A stretch of DNA of 64,000 bases from an uncultured Chitinophagaceae bacterium (lineage in GTDB: Bacteria; Bacteroidota; Bacteroidia; Chitinophagales; Chitinophagaceae), in assembly GCA_936908745.1 (NCBI GenBank), contig CAKZFX010000015.1, positions 1 to 64,000 of the forward strand. Direction: 5' to 3'. Both the position numbers and the translations under genes were made by a program. The stretch's first letter is position 1; every line of letters starts with the position of its first letter. Under the pieces are notes generated by a model that ran no database searches, was not told where the DNA came from, and saw only the letters and a program-made list of their open reading frames with translations. Positions 10,366 to 17,949 of the stretch are shown piece by piece.

Positions 10366-10969
10366 CGGTTCGGTTTAATTGCAGAGGCAATATTTCTTAA
10401 AATTCATCAGGTTTTTTCAACGCTTGCTTCCAATGCAGGCAATAGATTATCTGTCCCTGCTATTGCAGGAAACAGGAAATAAAGGCTATGGAATTAGCTG
10501 AAAAAAGGAAACTGGATGCGGCTTTTATAGATGTGGATTCAATTCTTTTATTTGGTAAATACTTAAATGATCCGGTAATAAAGACTTCTTCAAATTCACC
10601 CCGGTTGCCCGGTTTTTTCTTTTTTTCGTAAAAAACATACGAAAAGCCACCGTTTGGATTTTCGTATTACTACTTTTAAAAACAGTATTTTTACTGATTT
10701 GTATCGCTGGCAAAATAAACAAGTTCTGGTGGACCAATTTGTCGAATTTATAAAAGGAGATTGTCTTACTATTAAGACAAATGCATCCTTAAAAGGCCGA
10801 AAATCGTCTTATTTGGATGGCCCTTACCGTTTTGGATAGTTTTCAGGCACCAAAAATGCTTCATTATATCTTTGTACCTTGCAGCCCATTTAGCTGAACA
10901 GGCGTAACCGGGTGAATGCCGATGTGGATGAGATAATAAAACGCCCAGCTTGTAACATAATAAGTAAGT
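10366..10969. other. Divergent intergenic region
   Basis: About 600 bases between the leftward giant gene and the rightward malic enzyme. Two overlapping short ORFs on opposite strands (60-70 codons) show no plausible protein features and are ignored. Apart from the candidate -7 element at 10867, nothing recognisable is present. Confidence 0.6.
10867..10874 (+). promoter_or_regulatory. Candidate -7 element upstream of malic enzyme
   Basis: TATCTTTG fits the TAnnTTTG consensus exactly and lies about 95 bases before the ATG. The nearest TTTG upstream (10831) is too distant for a standard -33 element. Confidence 0.4.
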
Positions 10970-13312
10970 ATGACCAACGATTTACGAAAACAACAGGCCT
11001 TAGAATATCACGCCAAAGGACGACCAGGAAAAATAGAAGTAATACCCACTAAAGAAGCCAAAACCCAACGGGACCTTTCCCTCGCTTACTCTCCCGGTGT
11101 AGCCGAACCTTGTAAAGAAATTGCAGCTAATAAAGAGAATGTATATAAGTACACGGCCAAAGGAAACCTGGTAGCCGTTATCAGCAACGGTACGGCCGTA
11201 CTCGGTCTCGGCGATATCGGCCCCGAAGCAGGCAAACCCGTAATGGAAGGAAAAGGCGTACTCTTCAAGATCTTTGCAGATATTGATGTATTTGATATCG
11301 AGATCAACGAAAAAGACCCCGTGAAGTTTGTGGAGATCGTGAAAGCACTTGAACCGACATTTGGCGGTATCAACCTCGAAGACATCAAAGCACCGGAATG
11401 TTTTTATATTGAACAGGAACTAAAGAAACAACTTAACATTCCTGTAATGCACGATGACCAGCATGGTACGGCCATCATCAGCGCCGCTGCCTTGCTGAAT
11501 GCACTGGATATCCAGAAGAAAAAAATAGAGAAAGTAAAGTTTGTAGTGAATGGCGCCGGTGCGGCTGCCATGGCCTGTATTCTTTTATATACAGCTCTCG
11601 GCGCCAAACATGAGAATTTCCTTGTGTTTGACCGCAAAGGTGTATTGCACAAAGGAAGAACAGACCTTGAAGATTTCAAACAACGTTTTGCCAATGGTAA
11701 GGGAGAAACAACGCTGGCCCAGGCCATGAAAGATGCCGATGTATTTATCGGTCTCAGTGCTGGCAACGTGGTAAACGGCGATATGGTAAAAAGCATGGCG
11801 AAAAACCCGATCGTTTTTGCCATGGCCAACCCTGATCCTGAGATCAGCTGGGAAGAAGCTACCAGTGCAAGAAAAGATATCATCATGGCCACCGGCCGCA
11901 GTGATTATCCAAACCAGGTGAATAATGTATTGGGCTTCCCTTATATTTTCCGTGGCGCACTGGATGTTCGTGCCAAGCATATCAATGAAGAAATGAAACT
12001 GGCCGCTGTGAAAGCATTGGCTGAACTGGCCAAGTCGCCGGTACCGGACATCGTAAACATGGCCTACAATGAAAAAAGCATCACGTTTGGTGAAAATTAT
12101 ATTATCCCCAAACCATTAGACCCAAGATTGCTGGCAACAGTAGCTCCTGCCGTGGCAAAAGCAGCGATGGCGAGCGGTGTGGCGCAATTCCCTATTACAG
12201 ATTGGGAAGCGTATGAGACATTACTGAACAATAGACTGGGATTGGATAACCAGGTGATGCGGGTGATCGGTAACAAAGCCCGTCGCGATCCGAAACGTAT
12301 TGTGTTTGCGGAAGCGGATAATATTAAAATATTGAAAGCCGCCCAGATCGTTTTTGAAGATGGCATCGGTTATCCTATTTTATTAGGAGATGAAATGAAG
12401 ATCCGGAGCATTGCAACAGCCAATAATATTGACGTATCGGACATGCCGATCTTCGACCCGCGGAGCGATGCAATGGAGGAAAAACGCAACCAGTATTCCG
12501 AGATCTTTTTCAACAAGCGTGGCCGGAAAGGCATGAATGCCTATGAAGCGAAGAAGATCATGAAAGTCCGCAATTATTTTGGATGCATGATGGTTGAATG
12601 CGGTGATGCGGATTGTATGATCTCGGGTTTGGTAAAAAATTATCCTGATACGATACGACCGGCATTGCATACGATCGGTACGGAAGAAGGTGTGAAAAAG
12701 ATCGCAGGCATGTACCTGATGCTGACAAAGAAAGGGCCTTTGTTCCTTGCTGATACAACGGTCAATTTTAACCCGACAGCGGAAGAGCTGGCAGAGATCA
12801 CTTTACTGGTGGCAAAAGAGATCCGTCACTTCAATATTGTGCCACGCATTGCGATGTTGAGCTATTCCAATTTTGGCAGCAGTGATTCACCGGAAGCTAA
12901 ACTGGTATCGCAGGCACGTAAGATTGTGAAAACAAGAATGCCTTCACTGGTGATTGATGGCGAAATGCAGGCCAGCGTGGCATTTAATAAAGAGCTGATG
13001 AAAGAAAATTACCCGTTCAGCGAACTGGTGGACAAAGATGTGAACACATTGATATTCCCTAACCTTGCGTCGGGTAATATTGCTTACAACCTGATGAAAG
13101 AATTAGGCACGGCCGATGCAGTTGGCCCGATTTTATTAGGCTTACGTAAACCTGTGCATGTGCTGCAACTCGGCAGTTCTGTTCATAGTATTGTGAACAT
13201 GTCGCTGATTGCGGTGGTGGATGCACAGATAAAATCAAAAACGTCTACCGAAGAGATCGTAAAACGTTCTCCCTGGTGGAAACGGTTCCGGAAAGTATCA
13301 AAAGACATGTAA
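10970..13312 (+). CDS. maeB: NADP-dependent malic enzyme with C-terminal PTA-like domain
   Basis: 780 residues, the length of the bifunctional-looking MaeB class. Oxidatively decarboxylates malate to pyruvate with NADP, feeding anaplerosis and NADPH supply in the cytoplasm. The N-terminal half (about 1-430) contains SLAYSPGVAEPC, HDDQHGTA and the nucleotide-binding NGAGAAAMAC motif. The C-terminal half (about 440-770) resembles phosphate acetyltransferase (FAEADN, GYPILLGD, ISGLVKNYPD, NLASGNIAYNL); in MaeB this part is regulatory (acetyl-CoA responsive) rather than a proven PTA. No frameshift. Rightward mlaE/mlaF follow at short distance and may be read through. Confidence 0.95.
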   Translation: MTNDLRKQQALEYHAKGRPGKIEVIPTKEAKTQRDLSLAYSPGVAEPCKEIAANKENVYKYTAKGNLVAVISNGTAVLGLGDIGPEAGKPVMEGKGVLFKIFADIDVFDIEINEKDPVKFVEIVKALEPTFGGINLEDIKAPECFYIEQELKKQLNIPVMHDDQHGTAIISAAALLNALDIQKKKIEKVKFVVNGAGAAAMACILLYTALGAKHENFLVFDRKGVLHKGRTDLEDFKQRFANGKGETTLAQAMKDADVFIGLSAGNVVNGDMVKSMAKNPIVFAMANPDPEISWEEATSARKDIIMATGRSDYPNQVNNVLGFPYIFRGALDVRAKHINEEMKLAAVKALAELAKSPVPDIVNMAYNEKSITFGENYIIPKPLDPRLLATVAPAVAKAAMASGVAQFPITDWEAYETLLNNRLGLDNQVMRVIGNKARRDPKRIVFAEADNIKILKAAQIVFEDGIGYPILLGDEMKIRSIATANNIDVSDMPIFDPRSDAMEEKRNQYSEIFFNKRGRKGMNAYEAKKIMKVRNYFGCMMVECGDADCMISGLVKNYPDTIRPALHTIGTEEGVKKIAGMYLMLTKKGPLFLADTTVNFNPTAEELAEITLLVAKEIRHFNIVPRIAMLSYSNFGSSDSPEAKLVSQARKIVKTRMPSLVIDGEMQASVAFNKELMKENYPFSELVDKDVNTLIFPNLASGNIAYNLMKELGTADAVGPILLGLRKPVHVLQLGSSVHSIVNMSLIAVVDAQIKSKTSTEEIVKRSPWWKRFRKVSKDM

Positions 13313-13366
13313 GAGTAACAACGTTCAGTTCCGGGTTTTCCGTTGTATTTTACAGCCTGATAACAC

Positions 13367-14104
13367 ATGACGATTTTTAGCGACATAGGCCAGTACCTCC
13401 TGATGCTGAAAGGCATGTTCTCCAAACCGGAGAATGCCAAAATGTATTGGAAAGAGTTTATGCACCAATGTGCTGATATTGGTGTCGGCTCATTGGGCAT
13501 TGTGGCTATTATTTCCACTTTTATTGGTGCGGTATCTACTATCCAGACAGCTTACCAGTTGGTGAGCCCGCTGATCCCCCCGTCGACCATTGCACAGATT
13601 GTACGTGATACGGTGATCCTTGAGTTTGCCCCTACTCTTGTTTGTATCGTATTGGCTGGTGTGGCCGGTAGCCGTATTGCCAGCGAACTTGGTAATATGC
13701 GGGTGAGTGAGCAGATTGATGCGCTGGAGATCATGGGTATTAATACCAAAGCCTATTTGATATTACCTAAAATAGCGGCTGCGCTGCTGATGATCCCGAT
13801 GCTGGTGGTGATAGCGATGGTACTGGGTATCTGGGGCGGACGGTTGGCCGGAACCATGGCAGGCATTTTGTCGGGCAGTACGTATGATAAAGGTTTGCTT
13901 GAATTTTTTGTACCGTATAATGTGATTTTTGCCTTGATAAAAGCCTATGTATTTGCCTTTATCATTTCAAGTGTGCCTTCTTTTTATGGTTATTATGTAC
14001 AGGGAGGCGCATTGGAGATCGGGCGGGCTAGTACAAAAGCCGTGGTGGTAAGTTGTATAGCCATCTTATTCGCGGATTATATTTTATCTGCGTTGCTGTT
14101 GTGA
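13367..14104 (+). CDS. mlaE: MlaE/YrbE-type ABC transporter permease
   Basis: 245 residues, all-membrane, with the family core: FIGAVSTIQTAYQL, then VLAGVAGSRIASELGNMRVSEQIDALEIMGI, and several further hydrophobic helices. MlaE forms the inner-membrane permease of the MCE phospholipid transporter that maintains outer-membrane lipid asymmetry. The ATG lies 54 bases after the malic enzyme stop, and the ATPase gene follows. No MCE-domain (MlaD) gene lies next to the pair, although one is normally needed, so it must be elsewhere. Confidence 0.93.
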   Translation: MTIFSDIGQYLLMLKGMFSKPENAKMYWKEFMHQCADIGVGSLGIVAIISTFIGAVSTIQTAYQLVSPLIPPSTIAQIVRDTVILEFAPTLVCIVLAGVAGSRIASELGNMRVSEQIDALEIMGINTKAYLILPKIAAALLMIPMLVVIAMVLGIWGGRLAGTMAGILSGSTYDKGLLEFFVPYNVIFALIKAYVFAFIISSVPSFYGYYVQGGALEIGRASTKAVVVSCIAILFADYILSALLL

Positions 14105-14192
14105 TGGTTGCAAATGCTGAATAGAATTACTGGACGTACAAGAGTGCGACGCAACAGACGATAATAGTAGTAATGCAGTTGAAAAAATAAAT

Positions 14193-14231
14193 ACTAAGCA
14201 GCGAGCAGCTAAAAGCGAACAGCGAGAAGCT
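14193..14231 (+). repeat. Word-like repeat (GCAGCGAGCAGC type)
   Basis: A run built of variants of AGCAGCGAGCAGC / AGCGAACAGCGAGAAGC occupies the last 40 bases before the ATPase start. It resembles the other short-period degenerate repeats of this window in style but uses its own word. Confidence 0.55.
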
Positions 14232-14236
14232 TTTCT

Positions 14237-15055
14237 ATGATCGAAGTAAAAAACATACAAAAGAAGTTTGGTGACAAAACGGTTATCCACGATGTGAGTT
14301 CCGTGATGCAGGCCGGGCAATGCAACCTGATCATCGGGTCGAGCGGCAGCGGCAAAACCGTGCTGATGAAATGTATGGTTGGCTTGTTTGAGCCAGACAA
14401 AGGAGAAATATTGTATGACGGGCAGGATTTTACGGCGATGACTACCGAGCAGAAAAAAGAGATACGCAAAGAGATCGGTATGCTATTCCAGGGATCGGCG
14501 TTGTTTGACAGCCAGACGGTGGAACAAAATGTATTGTTCCCGCTGAATATGTTTACCGACTGGACGGCCAGGAAAAAACTGGACCGTGTAAACGAAGTGC
14601 TGGCAAGGGTAAACCTTGTGGAAGCCAATAAAAAGTATCCTTCCGAACTAAGCGGTGGTATGAAAAAAAGGGTGGCGCTGGCAAGAGCGATTGTATTGAA
14701 CCCTAAGTATCTTTTTTGCGATGAACCAAATTCCGGTCTTGACCCGCAAACCTCGCTGGTGATCGATAAACTGATACAGGAACTAACAATTGAATATAAT
14801 ATCACCACGGTGATCAACACACACGACATGAACAGCGTGATGGAGATCGGCAATTATATCCTTTACATGTATAAAGGCCATAAGGAATGGGAAGGCAGTA
14901 ATAAAGAGATCATTTTCAGCAAAAACCAGCGGCTGAATGATTTCATTTTCGCTTCCGACTTTTTGCAGGATGCCAAGCAAATGCGGATGCTGGAAGAGAC
15001 AGGCAAGGTTCCCGGTCATGAGAAAAAGGACCATTCTTCTGAAGAAGGCAAATAG
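14237..15055 (+). CDS. mlaF: MlaF-type ABC transporter ATPase
   Basis: 272 residues. Walker A GSSGSGKT at 34-41, Q-loop region MLFQGSALFDSQ typical of MlaF, signature LSGGMKKR, Walker B YLFCDEPNSGLDPQ, and a switch His in NTHDMNSV. It energises the neighbouring MlaE permease for lipid transport between membranes. The last ~20 residues are charged and probably disordered. It is separated from mlaE by 132 bases carrying a word-like repeat, an unusually long gap for this gene pair. Confidence 0.95.
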   Translation: MIEVKNIQKKFGDKTVIHDVSSVMQAGQCNLIIGSSGSGKTVLMKCMVGLFEPDKGEILYDGQDFTAMTTEQKKEIRKEIGMLFQGSALFDSQTVEQNVLFPLNMFTDWTARKKLDRVNEVLARVNLVEANKKYPSELSGGMKKRVALARAIVLNPKYLFCDEPNSGLDPQTSLVIDKLIQELTIEYNITTVINTHDMNSVMEIGNYILYMYKGHKEWEGSNKEIIFSKNQRLNDFIFASDFLQDAKQMRMLEETGKVPGHEKKDHSSEEGK

Positions 15056-15433
15056 CCTTTCCAATGCCATTTTAACCAGGTTATTTCAATGTTTTTATCT
15101 CCCGCAGACCTGCCTGTCGGCAGACAGGTCTCGCGGATTAACGCAGACGGATTGCATCGCCTTTTTAAACCCTTTATTACCTCTATTAATTCCGGTCAAA
15201 AAGATCAATTATTTCCGCATAAATCAGCGCAACCTGCGGGAGCTTTCTTTTTATTATTTCCCGCTGACCTCGCCGATTACCGGAAACGGGGAGATACAAA
15301 TCCGCAAGCTGTAATAGCTTTTTAAATTCCTTTTTTATTATCTCCGTAAATCTTGCAGGAAAGTCCCGGCGGCTTACTGTTTTTCAGCGAAAATCTGCGA
15401 GATCAGCGGGAGCCAACTTCAACCGAAAACCCT
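15056..15433. repeat. Intergenic repeat cluster with REP-like palindrome
   Basis: The roughly 400 bases between mlaF and sucD consist largely of degenerate copies of two words, CCCGCAGATTAACGCAGA and its partner ATCTGCGAGATCAGCGGGAG, near 15100-15160, 15220-15290 and 15390-15416. An imperfect palindrome at 15107-15130 (GACCTGCCTGTC and complement) lies inside the first copy. No gene is evident. The same words recur near 24353, 38861, 40222 and 53438. Confidence 0.6.
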
Positions 15434-15441
15434 TACTTTTG
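15434..15441 (+). promoter_or_regulatory. Candidate -7 element of sucD
   Basis: TACTTTTG matches TAnnTTTG and lies 20 bases before the ATG. No TTG is visible at -33. Confidence 0.4.
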
Positions 15442-15461
15442 CCCCACTTTAATCACTACAT

Positions 15462-16337
15462 ATGAGCGTTCTTGTAAATAAAAATTCTAAAGTCCTTGTG
15501 CAGGGCTTTACAGGTACGGAAGGAAGTTTCCACGCAACCCAAATGATCGAATACGGGACCAACGTTGTGGGCGGTGTGACACCGGGCAAAGGTGGCAGCA
15601 CGCACCTCGACAGACCTGTTTTCAATACAGTGGCTGATTGTGTAAAAACAACAGGCGCTGACGTGAGCATCATTTTCGTGCCACCAGCATTTGCGGCTGA
15701 CGCTATCATGGAAGCAGCGGAAGCAGGTATCAAACTGGTGGTTTGTATCACGGAAGGTATTCCTGTGCAGGATATGGTGAAAGTGAAAAATTTCCTGTTG
15801 GGCAAAGACACCCGCCTGATCGGGCCCAACTGTCCTGGTGTGATCACCGCAGGTGAATGTAAAGTAGGCATTATGCCGGGTTTTGTATTCAAACAAGGCC
15901 GTATCGGTATCGTTTCTAAGTCTGGCACATTGACATATGAAGCAGCTGACCAGGTGGCAAAAGCCGGCCTGGGTATCTCTACTGCGATTGGTATCGGTGG
16001 CGACCCGATCATTGGCACACCTACCAAAGAAGCCGTTGAATTATTAATGAACGATCCTGAAACAGACGCTATCGTAATGATTGGTGAGATCGGTGGTGGT
16101 ATGGAAGCTGAAGCGGCAAGATGGGTAAAAGAAACAGGCAATAAAAAACCGGTGGTTGGATTCATCGCTGGTCAAACTGCTCCTCCCGGCCGTCGTATGG
16201 GCCATGCAGGCGCTATCGTAGGCGGTGCAGATGATACAGCAGAAGCTAAAATGAAGATCATGGCTGAATGTGGTATTCACGTTGTAAGCAGCCCGGCTGA
16301 TATTGGTAAAAAGATGGCTGAAGTAGTGAAGGGATAA
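15462..16337 (+). CDS. sucD: Succinate-CoA ligase alpha subunit
   Basis: 291 residues, full length. Converts succinyl-CoA to succinate with nucleotide phosphorylation in the TCA cycle, as a complex with the beta subunit SucC. Visible motifs: QGFTGTEGSFH and GGVTPGKGG (CoA-binding Rossmann domain), GPNCPGVI, SKSGTLTYEA, and the phospho-histidine loop GHAGAIVGG with H248. The beta subunit gene is not in the window, so the two are unlinked, as often in this phylum. A strong terminator follows. Confidence 0.97.
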   Translation: MSVLVNKNSKVLVQGFTGTEGSFHATQMIEYGTNVVGGVTPGKGGSTHLDRPVFNTVADCVKTTGADVSIIFVPPAFAADAIMEAAEAGIKLVVCITEGIPVQDMVKVKNFLLGKDTRLIGPNCPGVITAGECKVGIMPGFVFKQGRIGIVSKSGTLTYEAADQVAKAGLGISTAIGIGGDPIIGTPTKEAVELLMNDPETDAIVMIGEIGGGMEAEAARWVKETGNKKPVVGFIAGQTAPPGRRMGHAGAIVGGADDTAEAKMKIMAECGIHVVSSPADIGKKMAEVVKG

Positions 16338-16342
16338 GGTCA

Positions 16343-16380
16343 GTCGTGAATGGTGAGTCGTGAATGGTGAATCGTGAACG
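16343..16380 (+). repeat. Word-like repeat (GTCGTGAATGGTGA type)
   Basis: Three imperfect tandem copies of GTCGTGAATGGTGA follow the sucD stop. Related words occur at 17418-17455 and 52300-52330. Confidence 0.6.
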
Positions 16381-16413
16381 GATTCTTAAAGAAGTAATTA
16401 CTTTATAGAATAG

Positions 16414-16445
16414 AAAAACCCTCCGAGTTTCGGAGGGTTTCTTAT
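16414..16445. terminator. Intrinsic terminator after sucD
   Basis: An 11-bp stem AAACCCTCCGA / TCGGAGGGTTT (16416-16426 and 16430-16440), loop GTT, flanked by A5 and T-rich DNA. It can serve sucD and the convergent DUF4476 gene. Confidence 0.88.
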
Positions 16446-16470
16446 TTCAAAGGGTTCTATCTTCTTTGTA

Positions 16471-16506
16471 TTCCCCATTTTCCACTTTCCAAATCCCATT
16501 TTCCAT
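16471..16506 (-). repeat. Word-like repeat (AATGGAAAGTGG type, inverted)
   Basis: TTCCCCATTTTCCACTTTCC followed by further variants runs right up to the stop codon of the DUF4476 gene. It is the complement of the purine-rich word seen at 17460, 20745 and 52265. Confidence 0.6.
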
Positions 16507-17220
16507 CTACCTGAAATCACGGATAAAACGGGCCAGTTCATCTTTGCTGCTGCTGAAACTGAACACATCGTTTACGATGAGATAGTTTCTTTTGTCAACC
16601 GTTTTGCGATATGCATATTTCGCCAGGTCTATTTTATTGTTCTCAAAAGTGAACAACTGCAATAGCTCTTTAACCTGCTGGCTGGTGAAGTTGCTTTTAT
16701 CGATGATCACTTTGGCCGAAGTCATACGACTGGCTTCAAACCATTCTTTCCGTAACTGGTCTTTGAGTACATCAAATTCACGGACTGTCATTACATTGTT
16801 ATACTGGTTGTCCCAGCCGTTATCATAGTATTCATCGTCGCCATAGTACCAGTCATCGTTACGGTCAATTCTGCGTTCATCCACGAACACTTTACCAAAA
16901 CGGTTTACGGTGATATCGGTATGAAAGCCACGTTTGATGTAAACGGAGTTGCTGTACACAACATCCTGTTTACGGTTGTTGCCGCGGATGTTACCGTTAC
17001 CATTGTTTCGCTTATCACGGATGATCCTGATATTGTGATAACCTTCAGGTATGTTTGACAAGGTAATGGTGTTGCCTTGCATATTGAGACGGCGTCCGTC
17101 GATTTCAACGCTCAGGTCATTGTTTTTTGCGGCGGTGGAAATGCTCAGTTTACTGCCATCAAAGGCAAATAAGGAAAGTGAAAAAAGTGAGCTTAGTAAA
17201 AGGGTAAAAAATCGTTTCAT
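16507..17220 (-). CDS. Secreted DUF4476 protein
   Basis: 237 residues. A signal peptide (MKRFFTLLLSSLFSLSLFA) is followed by a PEGA-like small beta domain (LSVEIDGRRLN to IPEGYHNIRI). A basic, Asn/Gly-rich stretch and an acidic Tyr/Asp-rich linker (residues about 115-140) come next. Residues about 142-237 form DUF4476 (MTVREFDVLKDQLRKEWFE and SQQVKELLQLFTFENNKIDLAKYAY). DUF4476 is common in Bacteroidota, of unknown function, predicted helical and periplasmic or surface exposed. A putative 37-codon gene ends 6 bases upstream. Confidence 0.85.
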   Translation of the reverse strand: MKRFFTLLLSSLFSLSLFAFDGSKLSISTAAKNNDLSVEIDGRRLNMQGNTITLSNIPEGYHNIRIIRDKRNNGNGNIRGNNRKQDVVYSNSVYIKRGFHTDITVNRFGKVFVDERRIDRNDDWYYGDDEYYDNGWDNQYNNVMTVREFDVLKDQLRKEWFEASRMTSAKVIIDKSNFTSQQVKELLQLFTFENNKIDLAKYAYRKTVDKRNYLIVNDVFSFSSSKDELARFIRDFR

Positions 17221-17226
17221 AGTAAA

Positions 17227-17340
17227 TTATTTAATTCGTACAACGGCCATCTGGTAGTTACCGGGTAAAGCACCATAAAGGCCAATTTTGTTTTTGATCC
17301 CGGTGAGTAACTGATCTAATTTTTCTTTTATCAATTTCAT
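17227..17340 (-). CDS. Putative 37-residue small protein with strong Shine-Dalgarno
   Basis: An ORF of 37 codons starts at the complement of 17338-17340 and ends 6 bases before the DUF4476 start. A perfect AGGAGG (complement of 17345-17350) lies 4 bases before the ATG, in the context AAAAAGGAGGAAGA. The peptide begins MKLIKEKLDQLL, an amphipathic basic helix, and ends QMAVVRIK. No family recognised. Shine-Dalgarno sites are rarely used in Bacteroidota, which makes this site notable. It may be a real small protein or a translated leader coupled to the DUF4476 gene. Confidence 0.5.
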   Translation of the reverse strand: MKLIKEKLDQLLTGIKNKIGLYGALPGNYQMAVVRIK

Positions 17341-17417
17341 TCTTCCTCCTTTTTGATAACCATAATTCCAAAGCATGTGCCATCGTGCCAAAATGGTATG
17401 GAAGGAAACGTTAAATG

Positions 17418-17490
17418 GAGTCGGGAGTGATTAGTCGGGAGTCGTTAGCCGGGAATACAGAGTGGAAAGTGGAAGAATGGAAAACGGGGA
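17418..17490 (+). repeat. Two adjacent word-like repeats
   Basis: Variants of GAGTCGGGAGTGATTAGTCG (17418-17455) pass directly into variants of AGTGGAAAGTGGAAGAATGG (17458-17490). The same order of two word families is seen, inverted or direct, at 16343-16506 and 52264-52425. Confidence 0.6.
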
Positions 17491-17650
17491 TTCGGAATAC
17501 CCATTAATGGGTATTGGCGGCTGTTAATAAAAGAGAAATATTTGATCTTCGATTAAACCCATCATACTTATAAATAACGATGACATTAAAGTCTTGATAG
17601 CTTTTACAGGCCTATCATCCACCACGGTCCCGTCTGCCAAGGCGGGATCT

Positions 17651-17831
17651 TTTTCTGAGGCCACGGAGGGCCGCTGAGGTTTGGAGAACCACAGAGATTT
17701 TTTGATACGCCTTTAAAAATTCAATCATTCTTTAAATGGAAGATTCCTATCGTATAGAGTTTTGAGAAAAAGAATAGGGTATTTCTCCGTGTGCCTCTGT
17801 TCCTCTGCGGTCCTCTGTGGCCTAAGTGGCC
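17651..17831. repeat. CTCTGTGG / CCACAGAG word repeats in inverted orientation
   Basis: 17651-17700 reads as variants of CCACGGAGG...CCACAGAG, and 17783-17831 as the complement (CTCCGTGTGCCTCTG, then CCTCTGCGGTCCTCTGTGGC). The pair could fold back on itself around a 90-base centre. No coding potential. Confidence 0.55.
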
Positions 17832-17949
17832 TTTAATTTGCTTTTAACGGCAGCCTAACATTTGCCACGGCAATTGTTTATGAAAATCTAATTGAGAGGG
17901 CATCCTATCACCGCATAAGTTTATTTAACTTGTATTAAAATTTTGTGTT

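Larger units (their letters stand above)
17341..17949. other. Repeat-filled divergent intergenic region
   Basis: About 600 bases between the leftward small ORF and the rightward A2M gene. It contains at least three word-repeat families (listed separately) and a hairpin near 17625-17647 (TCCCG...CGGGA around GCCAAGGC). The A2M start at 17950 is preceded by AAATTTTG ending 4 bases upstream, a weak -7-like match. No ORF worth calling. Confidence 0.6.

Noticed and set aside
10525..10839. Two overlapping short ORFs in the gap before maeB
   Set aside because: Opposite strands, low-quality translations and no start signals; considered noncoding.
14209..14853. 214-codon ORF antisense to mlaF
   Set aside because: It mirrors the strongly conserved ABC ATPase frame; the translation is Ser/Thr/Ile-rich without motifs, as typical of shadow frames.
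15100..15416. Possible CRISPR array
   Set aside because: Units are degenerate, vary in length and lack regular unique spacers; no cas genes nearby.
15449..16165. 238-codon ORF antisense to sucD
   Set aside because: Complement of the conserved sucD sequence, with biased composition and no family resemblance.
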